Below are positions 9,197 through 17,783 of a stretch of DNA of 64,000 nt, one piece after another. Below the pieces are notes generated by a model. The model had not been told where the DNA came from and did not search any database. It worked only from the letters and a program-made list of their open reading frames with translations. The stretch's first letter is position 1. Each line of letters opens with the position of its first letter. The stretch spans positions 186,001 to 250,000 of the forward strand of contig CAVVVW010000003.1 of NCBI GenBank assembly GCA_963751775.1, read 5' to 3'. Both the position numbers and the translations under genes were made by a program. Origin of the DNA: CADEEN01 sp963751775. GTDB taxonomy: Bacteria > Pseudomonadota > Gammaproteobacteria > Burkholderiales > Burkholderiaceae_C.

Positions 9197-10580
9197 CTAT
9201 TCGCCGTGGCCGCGCGCGCCGACCAGCGTCTCGGCCACGGCCAGATTGGCCTGGCGCTCCTGCGCGAGCGCCGCGAACGCGGCGCGGTCGTCGGGCGCGA
9301 TGCTTACCGCTTCGCTGGCGCGGGCAATGCGCTGCGGGTCCTGGTGGTGCCCGTTGACGCGAAATTCAAAGTGCAGGTGCGGGCCGGTGGCCCAACCCGT
9401 GGCGCCAACCGCACCGATGCGTTGCCCCTGCTCGACGCGCTGACCCTTCTTCACGTCGATGCGAGACAGGTGTGCATACAAGGTCGAGCGGTCATTCGTG
9501 TGCCTGACCTGAATGACGTTGCCGTAGCCATTTTGTTGACCCGCGAATTCCACCACACCGTCGCCAACCGAGCGCACGGCGGTACCCGTTGGTGCGGCGT
9601 AGTCGACGCCCAGGTGGGCGCGCCATGCCTGCATGATGGGATGAAAGCGCATCGCAAAGCTCGAACTTACGCGCGAGAACTCCATCGGGCTGGCGAGGAA
9701 TGCGCGCCGCATGCTCTGGCCCTGGGGGTCGAAGTAGCTGCCGCGGCCATCGGCATCGCGGTACCAGACTGCCTGGTGCGTCTTGCCGCCATTGACGAAT
9801 TCGGCCGCAAGTACGTGGCCGCTGCCCTGGCTGGCCCAGGGGATCGGCTCGCCGTCCGCGGTCAGGGCTTCATAGACCACGCTGAACGTATCGCCACGGC
9901 GCAACTCGCGGTGCATGTCGATGTCGGCCGAAAAAATCTCGGCGATCTGCACCGCGATGGCGTCCGGAATACCCGCCTCGTCACTGGCTGCGAACAGCGA
10001 GCTGCGGATCGTGCCGCTGGCCAGCCGTGGCTGCGCCATCAGGGGCACCGTCTCTTCGGTCGCCTGCCACCGGCCGTCCGCGTCGCGCATCACCGTCAAG
10101 CGAGTAAAGTGTGTGGACACTTGTTCACTGCGTCTTCGCTGGCGAACGCGCGATGAGGCTCCTGAGCCGGCCGTCGTCGCCGCTGCGTACCTGCACCAAG
10201 GCGCCACCGCGGCCTTCGAACAGGAGCCGTGCGACGCCGTCCTGGCGCATGAAGTCCACGGCCGACGGGTCGCTCACGCCCAGGCGTTCGAGCAGCGTTG
10301 CGGCACTGTCGGCGGCGCGCGTCACGTCGGCGCGATTGAGGTCGAATTCGCGCGTCGCCAAAGCTTCGATTTGCGGCGCAATCGCCTCGGTGCGCGCGGC
10401 CTCGCTGAGCACGCGCCGTGGCAAGGCGGCGGCATCCGGGGCCAGCGGTGCGATCGCGAACGCCGCGGCCGCGCAGCCGGCGAGCAGCACGACGCCTGTC
10501 GCGAAGATGCCGCGGCGGTGCTTCGTTAGGGCGGTCCTTGCCGCAGTGTGGGTTTGCGCCAGAAATTCCAAAACGGTCAC
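9197..10580 (-). CDS. M23 family metallopeptidase, cell-wall endopeptidase (one frameshift)
   Basis: Membrane-anchored LytM/M23 zinc peptidase predicted to cut peptidoglycan cross-links. The N-terminal part (start 10580) has an uncleaved-type signal anchor at about residues 22-45. A central region of the type seen in OapA/MepM-like proteins follows, and the C-terminal M23 domain carries the zinc ligands in HLGVDYAAPTGT and HLHFEFRVNG plus the GYGN and YAHL segments. The frame breaks at about 10130; removing one base joins the two parts into 461 codons with the expected sequence across the join. Divergent from tyrS. Confidence 0.88.
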
Positions 10581-10802
10581 AGGTCGGGGTCAGGGCCTTG
10601 TTGCCCGGTGGGCCGGCGCGTCTGCCGGAGTGCGGGCAAGACAGCGGTGGCGGGTCTGTCGGCGCGCCGACCCGCCGTAAGATCGGCGGTTTGCGGGCGC
10701 GGAGGCGGTGTCAACAGCATCGGCCGCGTGGCGGCCGCAGCGAAGTATAAACATTGCGCCCGCCGTCACCGCCGTGAAAGACCCCATCCCTGCTTGGAAT
10801 CC
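10581..10802. promoter_or_regulatory. Divergent tyrS / M23 peptidase promoter region with nested palindromes
   Basis: The 222-base gap contains two strong dyads. GGCGGGTC and GACCCGCC (10649-10676) enclose and overlap the perfect 14-bp palindrome GTCGGCGCGCCGAC (10658-10671). CGGCCGC-GTG-GCGGCCG lies at 10721-10737. TATAAA at 10746-10751 is a plausible -10 for tyrS, with no good -35. The palindromes could be operators or transcript hairpins; I cannot tell which. Confidence 0.4.
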
Positions 10803-12056
10803 ATGTCAGCCACCGTGACCGCCGCGGCCCCGCCCGCTCCGCCCCCGCACCCCGTGACCGATGCCGTGCGCGCGGCGCTGGCCACCAGCCTGCGTGGTTG
10901 CAACGAGTTGTTGCCCGAGGCCGAGTGGCTGGCCAAGCTGGCGCGCGCCGCCGCCACCGGGCAGCCGTTGCGCATCAAGTTCGGCCTCGACCCCACGGCA
11001 CCCGACCTGCATCTGGGCCACACCGTGGTCTTCAACAAGATGCGCCAGCTGCAGGATCTCGGGCATCAGGTCATCGTGCTGATCGGCGACTTCACCTCGA
11101 TGATCGGCGATCCGTCGGGCCGCAATACCACCCGGCCGCCGCTGACGCGCGAGCAGATCGAGGCCAACGCCGCGACTTACATCGACCAAGTGCGGGTCGT
11201 GCTCGACATGGATCGCGCGGAAGTCCGCTACAACTCCGAATGGAGCGACCCGCTCGGCGCACGCGGCATGATCACGCTGGCCGCCAAGTACACCGTGGCG
11301 CGGATGATGGAGCGCGACGACTTCGCCAAGCGCTTTGCCGCCGGCACGCCGATCAGCGTGCACGAGTTCCTCTACCCGTTGATGCAGGGCTACGACTCGG
11401 TGGCCCTCAAGAGTGACCTCGAACTCGGCGGCACCGACCAGAAGTTCAACCTGTTGATGGGCCGCCATCTGCAGAGCGAATCGGGCCAGGAGCCGCAGTG
11501 CATCCTGACCATGCCCCTGCTCGAGGGCCTGGACGGCGTCGAGAAGATGTCGAAGTCGAAGAACAACTATGTCGCCATCACCGAGCCGGCCAACACCATG
11601 TTCGCCAAGCTGATGTCGATCAGCGACGAGTTGATGTGGCGTTACTTCACGCTGCTGTCGATGCGCCCCGAGGCCGCGCTCACGGCGCTGAAGGCCGAGG
11701 TCGATGGCGGGCGCAACCCGAAGGACGCCAAGGTCATGCTGGCCAAGGAGATCACCGCGCGCTTCCACAGTGCGGCCGCAGCCGACGCGGCCGAGCAGGA
11801 CTTCATGAACCGCGCGCGCGGCGGCGTGCCCGAACACATCGACGAGGTCTCACTCGCCGGTGCGCCACTGGCGATCGGCGCATTGCTCAAGCAGGCCGGC
11901 CTGGCGCCGTCGACCAGCGAGGCGCTGCGCCTGATCGCGCAGGGCGGCGTGCGCGTCGACGGCGGCGTGGTCGGCGACAAGGGCCTCAAGCTGGCTGCCG
12001 GCAGCTACGTGGTGCAGGTCGGCAAGCGCAAGTTCGCCCGCATTCGCTTGTCCTGA
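10803..12056 (+). CDS. tyrS: Tyrosyl-tRNA synthetase
   Basis: Class I aminoacyl-tRNA synthetase that charges tRNA-Tyr. It has 417 residues. The HIGH motif appears as LHLGH near residue 72, and the KMSKS loop is intact (EKMSKSKNNY, near residue 247). The tyrosine pocket segment GGTDQKFNLLMGR is present, and a C-terminal S4 RNA-binding domain (about 345-415) ends the protein. The ATG at 10803 was chosen over a long upstream in-frame extension that has no family similarity. The domain order (a TyrS with a long KMSKS linker) matches the TyrRS type common in proteobacteria. Confidence 0.97.
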   Translation: MSATVTAAAPPAPPPHPVTDAVRAALATSLRGCNELLPEAEWLAKLARAAATGQPLRIKFGLDPTAPDLHLGHTVVFNKMRQLQDLGHQVIVLIGDFTSMIGDPSGRNTTRPPLTREQIEANAATYIDQVRVVLDMDRAEVRYNSEWSDPLGARGMITLAAKYTVARMMERDDFAKRFAAGTPISVHEFLYPLMQGYDSVALKSDLELGGTDQKFNLLMGRHLQSESGQEPQCILTMPLLEGLDGVEKMSKSKNNYVAITEPANTMFAKLMSISDELMWRYFTLLSMRPEAALTALKAEVDGGRNPKDAKVMLAKEITARFHSAAAADAAEQDFMNRARGGVPEHIDEVSLAGAPLAIGALLKQAGLAPSTSEALRLIAQGGVRVDGGVVGDKGLKLAAGSYVVQVGKRKFARIRLS

Positions 12057-12166
12057 AGTGAAACCCCCACGCTCACTTCGTGCGCTGCCCCCAGGCCCAG
12101 CAATGGGCCCCTTCGTGGCCCCTGGGGCGCTCAGTTCCTTCGGAACGGCCGGGCGGAACTGAGGCC
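12057..12166. repeat. GC-rich intergenic repeat of Burkholderiales type
   Basis: The gap between tyrS and the efflux gene starts with CCCCCACGCTCACTTCGTG, then contains GCCCCCAGG paired with CCTGGGGC about 25 bases on. It ends with the short dyad GTTCC-TTC-GGAAC. Blocks of this style recur in other gaps of this window (15.6, 19.0, 34.3, 60.3 and 61.9 kb). They may act as transcript terminators or stabilisers. Confidence 0.6.
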
Positions 12167-13060
12167 ATGCAAGTCAGCGCCTACCTGAAGCTGTCGATCG
12201 CGGTGGCGGTGGCCACCATCGTGCTCAAGACCGGCGCCTGGTGGTTGACCGACTCGGTCAGCCTGTTGTCGGACGCGATGGAGTCGGTGGTCAACCTGGC
12301 CGGCGCGATGTTCGCGTTGGCGATGGTCATCGTCGCCGCGCGGCCACCGGATGAAGATCACCCCTTCGGCCACCACAAGGCCGAGTATTTCTCCAGCGGC
12401 TTCGAGGGCGTGCTGATCTTCGCCGCCGCGCTGGCCATCGTCTGGGCTGCGGTGCAGCGACTGTGGTCGCCGCAGCCGATCGGCAGCCTGGGCCTGGGCC
12501 TGAGCTTGTCGGTGGTCAGCTCGGCGATGAACGGCGTGCTGGCCTGGAGCATGCTGAAGAAGGCGCGCGAGCACCGCTCGATGGCGCTCGAAGCCGACGC
12601 GCGCCACCTGTTCACCGATGTCTGGACTTCGGTCGGCGTCGTCGTCGGCCTGCTCGGCGTCATGGCCACCGGCTGGCTGTGGCTGGACCCGTTGATCGCG
12701 ATCGCCGTGGCCGGCAACGTGGCGCGCGAGGGCTACTCGCTGGTCTGGCGTTCGGCCGACGGCCTGATGGACCGCGCCGTCGAGCCCGAGGTGATCGCGC
12801 AGATCGATGCCGTGCTGGCCGATTTCGTCCACCCGACGACGCTGCGCTTCGACCACGTCAGCACACGCCGGGCCGGCCAGCGCCGCTTTGTCGACCTGCA
12901 CATGCACATGCCGCCGAGTTGGTCGTTGCAACGCGCCGCCGCGCTGCGCAGCTCGGTCGAGCAGGCGCTGATGAGCGCGGTGCCCGGCCTGCGGGCGACG
13001 ATCCAGTTGCTGCCGATGGATGTCGAGGCCCACTTCGACGACCCGAAGGACCTGCTGTGA
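12167..13060 (+). CDS. Cation diffusion facilitator family transporter
   Basis: Inner-membrane divalent metal/proton antiporter (Zn, Fe or Cd type). It has 297 residues with six membrane helices, then a cytosolic C-terminal domain (about 205-297). The metal-site aspartates are in helix 2 (SLLSDAMESVVNLAG) and helix 5 (HLFTDVWTSVG, an HxxxD pair), and the PFGHHKAEYFSSGFEG loop follows helix 2. The start at 12167 excludes a repeat-derived extension. It overlaps dtd by 4 bases, so the pair is translationally coupled. The metal cannot be assigned from sequence alone. Confidence 0.9.
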   Translation: MQVSAYLKLSIAVAVATIVLKTGAWWLTDSVSLLSDAMESVVNLAGAMFALAMVIVAARPPDEDHPFGHHKAEYFSSGFEGVLIFAAALAIVWAAVQRLWSPQPIGSLGLGLSLSVVSSAMNGVLAWSMLKKAREHRSMALEADARHLFTDVWTSVGVVVGLLGVMATGWLWLDPLIAIAVAGNVAREGYSLVWRSADGLMDRAVEPEVIAQIDAVLADFVHPTTLRFDHVSTRRAGQRRFVDLHMHMPPSWSLQRAAALRSSVEQALMSAVPGLRATIQLLPMDVEAHFDDPKDLL

Positions 13061-13494
13061 TCGCGCTCGTGCAGCGCGCGCGGCAGGCACGGGTCGAGGT
13101 CGCGGGCCAGACCATCGGCGCGATCGATCACGGCCTGCTGGCCTTCGTCTGCGCCGAGCCGCATGACGACGAGGCTGCGGCCGCCCGGCTGGTGGCCAAG
13201 CTGCTCAAGCTGCGCATCTTTGCCGACGACGCCGGCAAGATGAACCGCAGCGTGCAGGACGTGGCCGGTGGCCTGCTGATCGTCTCGCAATTCACGCTGG
13301 CGGCCGATACCGGCGGCGGCAACCGGCCGAGCTTCACGGCCGCAGCGCCGCCCGAGCTCGGCCGCAAGCTCTACGAGCGTGTGCTGGAACTGGCGCGGCA
13401 GTCGCACGCGCCGGTCGCGGCCGGCACATTCGGCGCCGACATGCAGGTGCACCTGGTCAACGACGGGCCGGTGACGATCCCGCTCAGGGTGTAG
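13057..13494 (+). CDS. dtd: D-aminoacyl-tRNA deacylase
   Basis: Editing enzyme that hydrolyses D-Tyr-tRNA and Gly-tRNA-Ala. It has 145 residues, the standard size. Both catalytic signatures are intact: SQFTLAADTGGGNRPSF (about 78-95) and the cross-subunit NDGPVTIPL at the C-terminus. It starts with GTG inside the stop of the efflux gene (GTGA overlap). Its 3' end overlaps the convergent pbfA by 11 bases. Nearness to tyrS is functionally sensible, since Dtd clears D-tyrosine mischarged by TyrS. Confidence 0.96.
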   Translation: MIALVQRARQARVEVAGQTIGAIDHGLLAFVCAEPHDDEAAAARLVAKLLKLRIFADDAGKMNRSVQDVAGGLLIVSQFTLAADTGGGNRPSFTAAAPPELGRKLYERVLELARQSHAPVAAGTFGADMQVHLVNDGPVTIPLRV

Positions 13495-14875
13495 CCAGAC
13501 ATTCGTCGAGGATGTCGAGCGCGGTGTCCATCTGCGCGACGGTGGTGATCAACGGCGGCGTCAGCGTCAACACGTTGCCCATCGTCGTCTTGAACGACAA
13601 GCCTCGCGACAGGGCGCGGTAGAGCACCTGTTCGGCGAGGTCGGTGGCCGGCGTCTTGGTCGCGCGTTCGACGACCAGCTCGATGCCCAGCAGCAGGCCG
13701 CGGCCACGCACGTCGCCGATCACGGCGTGACGCTGCTTCATGGCCTGCAGCCGCGCCAGCGCGTGCGCACCGACGCGCGCGGCGTTCTCGACCAGGCCCT
13801 CGCGCTCGATCACTTCCAGCGTTGCCAGGGCCGCGGCCGCGGTGACCGGGTTCTTCTCGTGCGTGTAATGGCCGAAGGCATAGGCGCCGGCGACGTTGAG
13901 GTCCTCGCGGGCCAGGCAGGCCGCGATCGGCAGCACGCCGCCGCCCAGCGCCTTGCCGAGCACGACGATGTCGGGTTTCGCGCCGTCATGCTCGGCGGCG
14001 AAGAAGCGCCCGGTCTTGCCCAGGCCGGTCGGGATCTCGTCGAAGATCAGCAACGCGCCATGCGCATTGCAGGCTTCGCGCACCGCTTGCCAGTAGCCCG
14101 GCGGCGGGATGTACGGCACGGCGCGCGCCGGCTCGGCGACGACGGCCGCCACGTCGCCTTCGCGTTCGAGCACGTACCTGACCATCGAGGCGCAGGCCAG
14201 CCGGCACTGCTCGAGGTCGGGCAGGCCATCCTGATCGACCGGGTGGCCGTAGGCGCAGCGGTAGCAGCCGAACGGCGCGACATGCTCGGTGCCGGGCAGC
14301 AGCGGGCCGACGGCGCCGCCGTGCCGGAACAGCGATTCGCCGCCGACGCTGGCGGCACCGAAGCCGGCGCCATGGAACGAGTCCCAGAAGCTCAGCGTCT
14401 TGAAGCGGCCGGTCGCGGCACGCGCCAGCTTGACCGCAACCTCGACCGCGTCGCTGCCGCCGGTGGTGAACAAGACGCGGCCCGCTTGCCCGGTCAGGCG
14501 CCTGAACTGCGTCGCCAGCGCCTCGGCCAGTTCGACCGCGCGCGCGCTGGCAAAGCGCCGTGGCGCAAAGCTCAGTTCGTCGAGCTGCTTCTTGATGGCG
14601 GCGATGACATGCGGATGGGCATAGCCGACGTGGTGCACGTTGTTGCCGTGAAAGTCCAGGTAGCGCCGGCCGGCCATGTCCTCGATGTAGACGCCCTCGG
14701 CGCGGCGGATCGCCGACAGGCAGGGCGTCGACACCGACTGGTGCAGGAACGCCGCGTTGTCGCGCGCCAGCAGGGCGCGCGAGCCGGCGTCGAGGTGGTC
14801 GCGCTGCCAGGCGCTGCGCCGCGGCGTGTGATTGACGTCGCCCTCGCTTTGCGACGGTGCGCTCGGCGGCTTCAT
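13484..14875 (-). CDS. pbfA: Probable (R)-1-hydroxy-2-aminoethylphosphonate ammonia-lyase PbfA (class III aminotransferase fold)
   Basis: PLP enzyme of 463 residues with the class III aminotransferase fold. The N-terminal LSAIRRAEGVYIEDMAGRRY and DFHGNNVHHVGYAHPHV segments, the PLP ring-stacking GGSDAVEVAVKLAR, the DEIPTGLGKTGRFF motif and the Schiff-base lysine in VVLGKALGGGVLP (near residue 305) are all present. Its place at the end of the phnW operon and its HGNNVHHVGYAHP signature fit PbfA. That enzyme eliminates ammonia from (R)-1-hydroxy-AEP to give phosphonoacetaldehyde, the PhnW product and PhnY substrate. An ordinary omega-transaminase is the alternative. The start overlaps the HAD gene stop (ATGA). 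Confidence 0.75.
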   Translation of the reverse strand: MKPPSAPSQSEGDVNHTPRRSAWQRDHLDAGSRALLARDNAAFLHQSVSTPCLSAIRRAEGVYIEDMAGRRYLDFHGNNVHHVGYAHPHVIAAIKKQLDELSFAPRRFASARAVELAEALATQFRRLTGQAGRVLFTTGGSDAVEVAVKLARAATGRFKTLSFWDSFHGAGFGAASVGGESLFRHGGAVGPLLPGTEHVAPFGCYRCAYGHPVDQDGLPDLEQCRLACASMVRYVLEREGDVAAVVAEPARAVPYIPPPGYWQAVREACNAHGALLIFDEIPTGLGKTGRFFAAEHDGAKPDIVVLGKALGGGVLPIAACLAREDLNVAGAYAFGHYTHEKNPVTAAAALATLEVIEREGLVENAARVGAHALARLQAMKQRHAVIGDVRGRGLLLGIELVVERATKTPATDLAEQVLYRALSRGLSFKTTMGNVLTLTPPLITTVAQMDTALDILDECLATP

Positions 14876-15547
14876 CGGCGGGCTTGCAGGCGCAGCACCG
14901 GCCAGCCGTGCCTGGCCGCCTCGGCTGCCAGCGGCGCATCGGGATTGACGGCGACGGGCCGGCGCACCGCCGCCAACAGCGGCAGGTCGTTGATCGAGTC
15001 GCTGTAGAAGGTGGCTTCGCAGTCTGCCCAATCGATGTCGCGCGACCGCAGCCAGGCGTGCAGGCGTTTGACCTTGCCTTCACGCATGTTCAGCGTGCCC
15101 AGCGTGCGCCCGGTGAAGTTGCCCAGGGCATCGGTCTCGCACTCGGTGGCGATCAGGTGTTCGATGCCGAGGTGGATGGCGGTCGGCTCGGTGATGAAAC
15201 GGTTGGTGGCCGTCGTCAGGACCACCAGGTCGCCGGCGTCCTCGTGTTGTCGCACCAGGGCTTCGGCGCTGGCGCCGATGCGCGGCGCGATCACGCGGGT
15301 CAGGAACTCGCGCCGCAGCGGCTCCCATTCGAGTCGCGGGCGCACCGCCAAGGTCGAGACATAGAACTCGCAGAAGGCCTTCGTGCTGACGCTGCCGGCG
15401 CGGTAGTCGCGCGCCATCTGTTCATTGCGCGCGGCGAAGTCGGCATCGATCGAGCACGCCGTGGGCGATCAGGAAGTCGCACCACAGCATGTCGCTGTCG
15501 CCGTCGAGCAGCGTGTGGTCGAGGTCGAACAGCGCCAGCTTGATCAC
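14872..15547 (-). CDS. HAD-IB family phosphatase (one frameshift)
   Basis: Haloacid-dehalogenase phosphatase of SerB-like subclass IB. From a GTG at 15547 the protein opens with the nucleophile motif LALFDLDHTLLDGDSD. Motif II is in LVVLTTATNRFIT, and motifs III/IV in REGKVKRLHAWL and FYSDSINDLPLLAAV. At about 15450 the frame shifts in CTCGATCGATGCC; dropping one T gives D-D-A-D-F-A-A-R-N-E-Q-M and 225 codons in all. The motif differs from PhnX phosphonatase (which has DWAGT), so this is not phosphonoacetaldehyde hydrolase. Coupled to pbfA by a 4-base overlap; the substrate is unknown. Confidence 0.75.
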
Positions 15548-15581
15548 GTCAGCGCCCGCCCGACTGCTGGAAGGGCGCTGA

Positions 15582-15595
15582 GCCCCCTCGGGGGC
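15582..15595. repeat. GC-rich palindrome between aldehyde dehydrogenase and HAD genes
   Basis: GCCCCC-TC-GGGGGC sits within the 72-base gap inside the phnW operon and is followed by AGCGAATGCAACGAGCGTGGGGGCTC. It is the same style of repeat as at 12.06 kb and might lower expression of the two distal genes. Confidence 0.55.
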
Positions 15596-15619
15596 AGCGA
15601 ATGCAACGAGCGTGGGGGC

Positions 15620-16996
15620 TCATGGCTGCCGCAGGTGCCAGGCCTTCGGGCGCGTGAAGGTCTGGATGCCCTGCGTGGACAGCGTCAGGCCCAGGCCCGA
15701 GTCGCCGTACCCCGACCAGGGCAGGCGCGGACTGACGCGGTCGCAGCAATTCCAGTACACGCTGCCGGCGTTGACCCGGCCCAGCAACTCGCGCGCCCGG
15801 TGCTCGTCGCGCGTGAAGACGCCGGCCGTCAGGCCGTATCGGGTGTCGTTCATCAGCGTCACGGCCTGGTCGTCGCCGCTCACCTTCTGGATGCCGATGA
15901 TCGGGCCGAAGCTCTCCTCGCGCATCAGCTCCATCGTGTGGTTCACCTTGGTGAACACGGTCGGGGCATACCAGTTGCCTGGCCCCGGCAGGCGATGCCC
16001 GCCGCAGTGCAAGGTCGCACCCTTGGCGCGCGCATCGGCGACCTGGCCGTCGAGCACCGCCAGTTGCGGCGCGCGCGTGATCGCGCCGATATAGGTGTCG
16101 GCGTTCATCGGGTCACCGACCTTGAAGCCGGCCACGGTGGCCAGGAAGTGGTCGACGAAGGCGTCGTGCAGGCTTTCATGCACGTAGATGCGCTCGACCG
16201 AGCAGCAGCTCTGCCCGGTGTTGTACATCGCACCGTCGGCCAGGCTCTCGGCGGCGATCTTCGGGTCGGCGTCGGCACGCACATAGCTCGGATCCTTGCC
16301 GCCGAGTTCGAGCTGGACCTTGACCAGGCGCGGGGCTAGCGCCTGCGCGATGCGCACCCCGGTGGCGTGGCTGCCGGTGAAGAACAGGCCGTCGATGCGG
16401 GCGTCGAGCAGGGCACTGCCGACCTCGCCGGCGCCGACCAGGGTCTGCATCACGTTCGGCGGAACGCCTGCCGAGTGCAGCAGGCGCGCAATGTGCAGCC
16501 CCGTCTGCGCGGCGAATTCCGACGGCTTGTACAGCACCGCGTTGCCGGTCAGCAGCGCCGGCACGATGACATTGCAGCCGACGAAATACGGATAGTTCCA
16601 GGCCGAGATGTTGGCCACCACGCCGAGCGGCCCGTGCGTGATCTGCTCGTGCATGCCGCCGCCGTCGAACACATGCTCGTCGCGCACCGCGGCCTCGACC
16701 TGTTCGACGAAGAAATCGATGCGCGGCAGCAGGCCGTTCAACTCGTTGCGCGACTGGCTGATCGGCTTGCCGACCTCCTCGGTCAGCGTGCGGGCCAGGC
16801 TTTCCATCTCGGCGACGACCAGCGCGCGAAACCGCACGATCGTGGCCAGGCGCTCGGCCAGTGGCGTCGCGGCCCAGCCTGGTTGTGCGTCGCGCGCGGC
16901 CGCGGCCTTGGCCGCCACCGACGCGCGGCTGTCGGCGGCGAGCTCGGCGATCTGCTTGCCGGTGGCGGGATTGACGATGTTCAGGGTTGCAGTCAT
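15620..16996 (-). CDS. NAD-dependent aldehyde dehydrogenase (gamma-glutamyl-aminoaldehyde type proposed)
   Basis: Cytosolic aldehyde dehydrogenase superfamily member of 458 residues with an unbroken frame. It has the NAD-binding AWNYPYFVGCNVIVPAL region, the general base glutamate in VQLELGGKDP (near 229), the nucleophile cysteine in NTGQSCCSVERIY (near 262) and the C-terminal SGYGDSGLGLTLS segment. It overlaps the gamma-glutamyl hydrolase gene by 4 bases. With the ligase, iron alcohol dehydrogenase and hydrolase it forms a set expected to oxidise a gamma-glutamylated aminoaldehyde to the acid; this substrate is inferred from neighbours. It is clearly distinct from the phnY product. Confidence 0.85.
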   Translation of the reverse strand: MTATLNIVNPATGKQIAELAADSRASVAAKAAAARDAQPGWAATPLAERLATIVRFRALVVAEMESLARTLTEEVGKPISQSRNELNGLLPRIDFFVEQVEAAVRDEHVFDGGGMHEQITHGPLGVVANISAWNYPYFVGCNVIVPALLTGNAVLYKPSEFAAQTGLHIARLLHSAGVPPNVMQTLVGAGEVGSALLDARIDGLFFTGSHATGVRIAQALAPRLVKVQLELGGKDPSYVRADADPKIAAESLADGAMYNTGQSCCSVERIYVHESLHDAFVDHFLATVAGFKVGDPMNADTYIGAITRAPQLAVLDGQVADARAKGATLHCGGHRLPGPGNWYAPTVFTKVNHTMELMREESFGPIIGIQKVSGDDQAVTLMNDTRYGLTAGVFTRDEHRARELLGRVNAGSVYWNCCDRVSPRLPWSGYGDSGLGLTLSTQGIQTFTRPKAWHLRQP

Positions 16997-17773
16997 GGTT
17001 TGCGCGCGGCGCGTGCCGCGTCGAGGAAGTCGGCCAGGATCGGCGCGTCGTCGATCAAGGTGCGGTCGGCCGGGTCGTGGAACTCGGGATGCCATTGCAC
17101 CGCGGCGACGAAGCTCGCGCCGCGCCAGCGCACGGCCTCGATCATGTTGTCGTCGGGGCAACGCGCCTCGACCTGGAACTCGGGCGCCAGGTCCTTGATG
17201 GCCTGATGGTGCACGCTGTTGACGGTGGCGCGCGGCGTGCCGGCATAGAGTCTGGGCCAGCCGCGTGCCGGGCACGAATTCGACGGCGTGGAAGTTGCGG
17301 TCGTACAGGCCCGCGTCGCGGTGCGTCAGCGCTTGCGGCTGCTGGGTCGAGATGTCCTGCAGCAGCGTGCCGCCGAAGGCCACGTTGAGCAATTGCAGGC
17401 CGCGGCAGACGCCGAACACCGGCTTGCCGGCGGCGACGAAGGCGCGTGTCAGTGCGGCTTCGTATTCGTCGCGAACCCGATCGCCGATCCACTGCGCCTT
17501 CATCGGCTCTTCGCCATAGCTGCCCGGCCAGACGTCGGCGCCGCCCATCAGCACCACGCCGTCGAGCCAGTCGGCGTACTCGGCCAGCGTCACCGCGCCG
17601 CGCGAGGTGTCACCGGACGGCGAGGGCACCATCACCGGCAGTGCGCCCTGCGACGCCACCCAGTGGGCGACCGACTGCTCGATGTACTGCAGTGTCTTGA
17701 TGGCAAACACCGGCCGCGCCGGGTCGGGGTGCAGAAAGCAGGCCGAGATGCCGATCTTCAGACGGTCCGTCAT
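16993..17773 (-). CDS. Gamma-glutamyl-GABA hydrolase-like class I amidotransferase (PuuD-like, one frameshift)
   Basis: Peptidase C26 / PuuD-type hydrolase that releases glutamate from gamma-glutamyl amides. It starts MTDRLKIGISACFLHP. The nucleophile cysteine is in VFGVCRGLQLLNVAFGG, and the catalytic His-Glu pair in AAVQWHPEF. The LMGGADVWPGSYGEEP oxyanion region is typical. The frame breaks at about 17250; removing one base joins T-R-L-A to L-Y-A-G-T-P-R-A-T-V-N-S-V-H-H and gives 260 codons. It lies 10 bases after the alcohol dehydrogenase gene and overlaps the aldehyde dehydrogenase start, so it is part of one operon. Confidence 0.85.
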
Positions 17774-17783
17774 GGCCTGCCCT

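Noticed and set aside
9197..10580. Programmed frameshifting in the M23 gene and others
   Set aside because: No slippery heptamer or stimulatory structure is evident, and similar breaks occur in about twenty unrelated genes, so sequence error is simpler.
14872..15547. PhnX phosphonoacetaldehyde hydrolase
   Set aside because: It is a HAD protein in a phn operon, but its nucleophile motif is FDLDHTLLDG and it has SerB-like motifs rather than the PhnX DWAGT signature.
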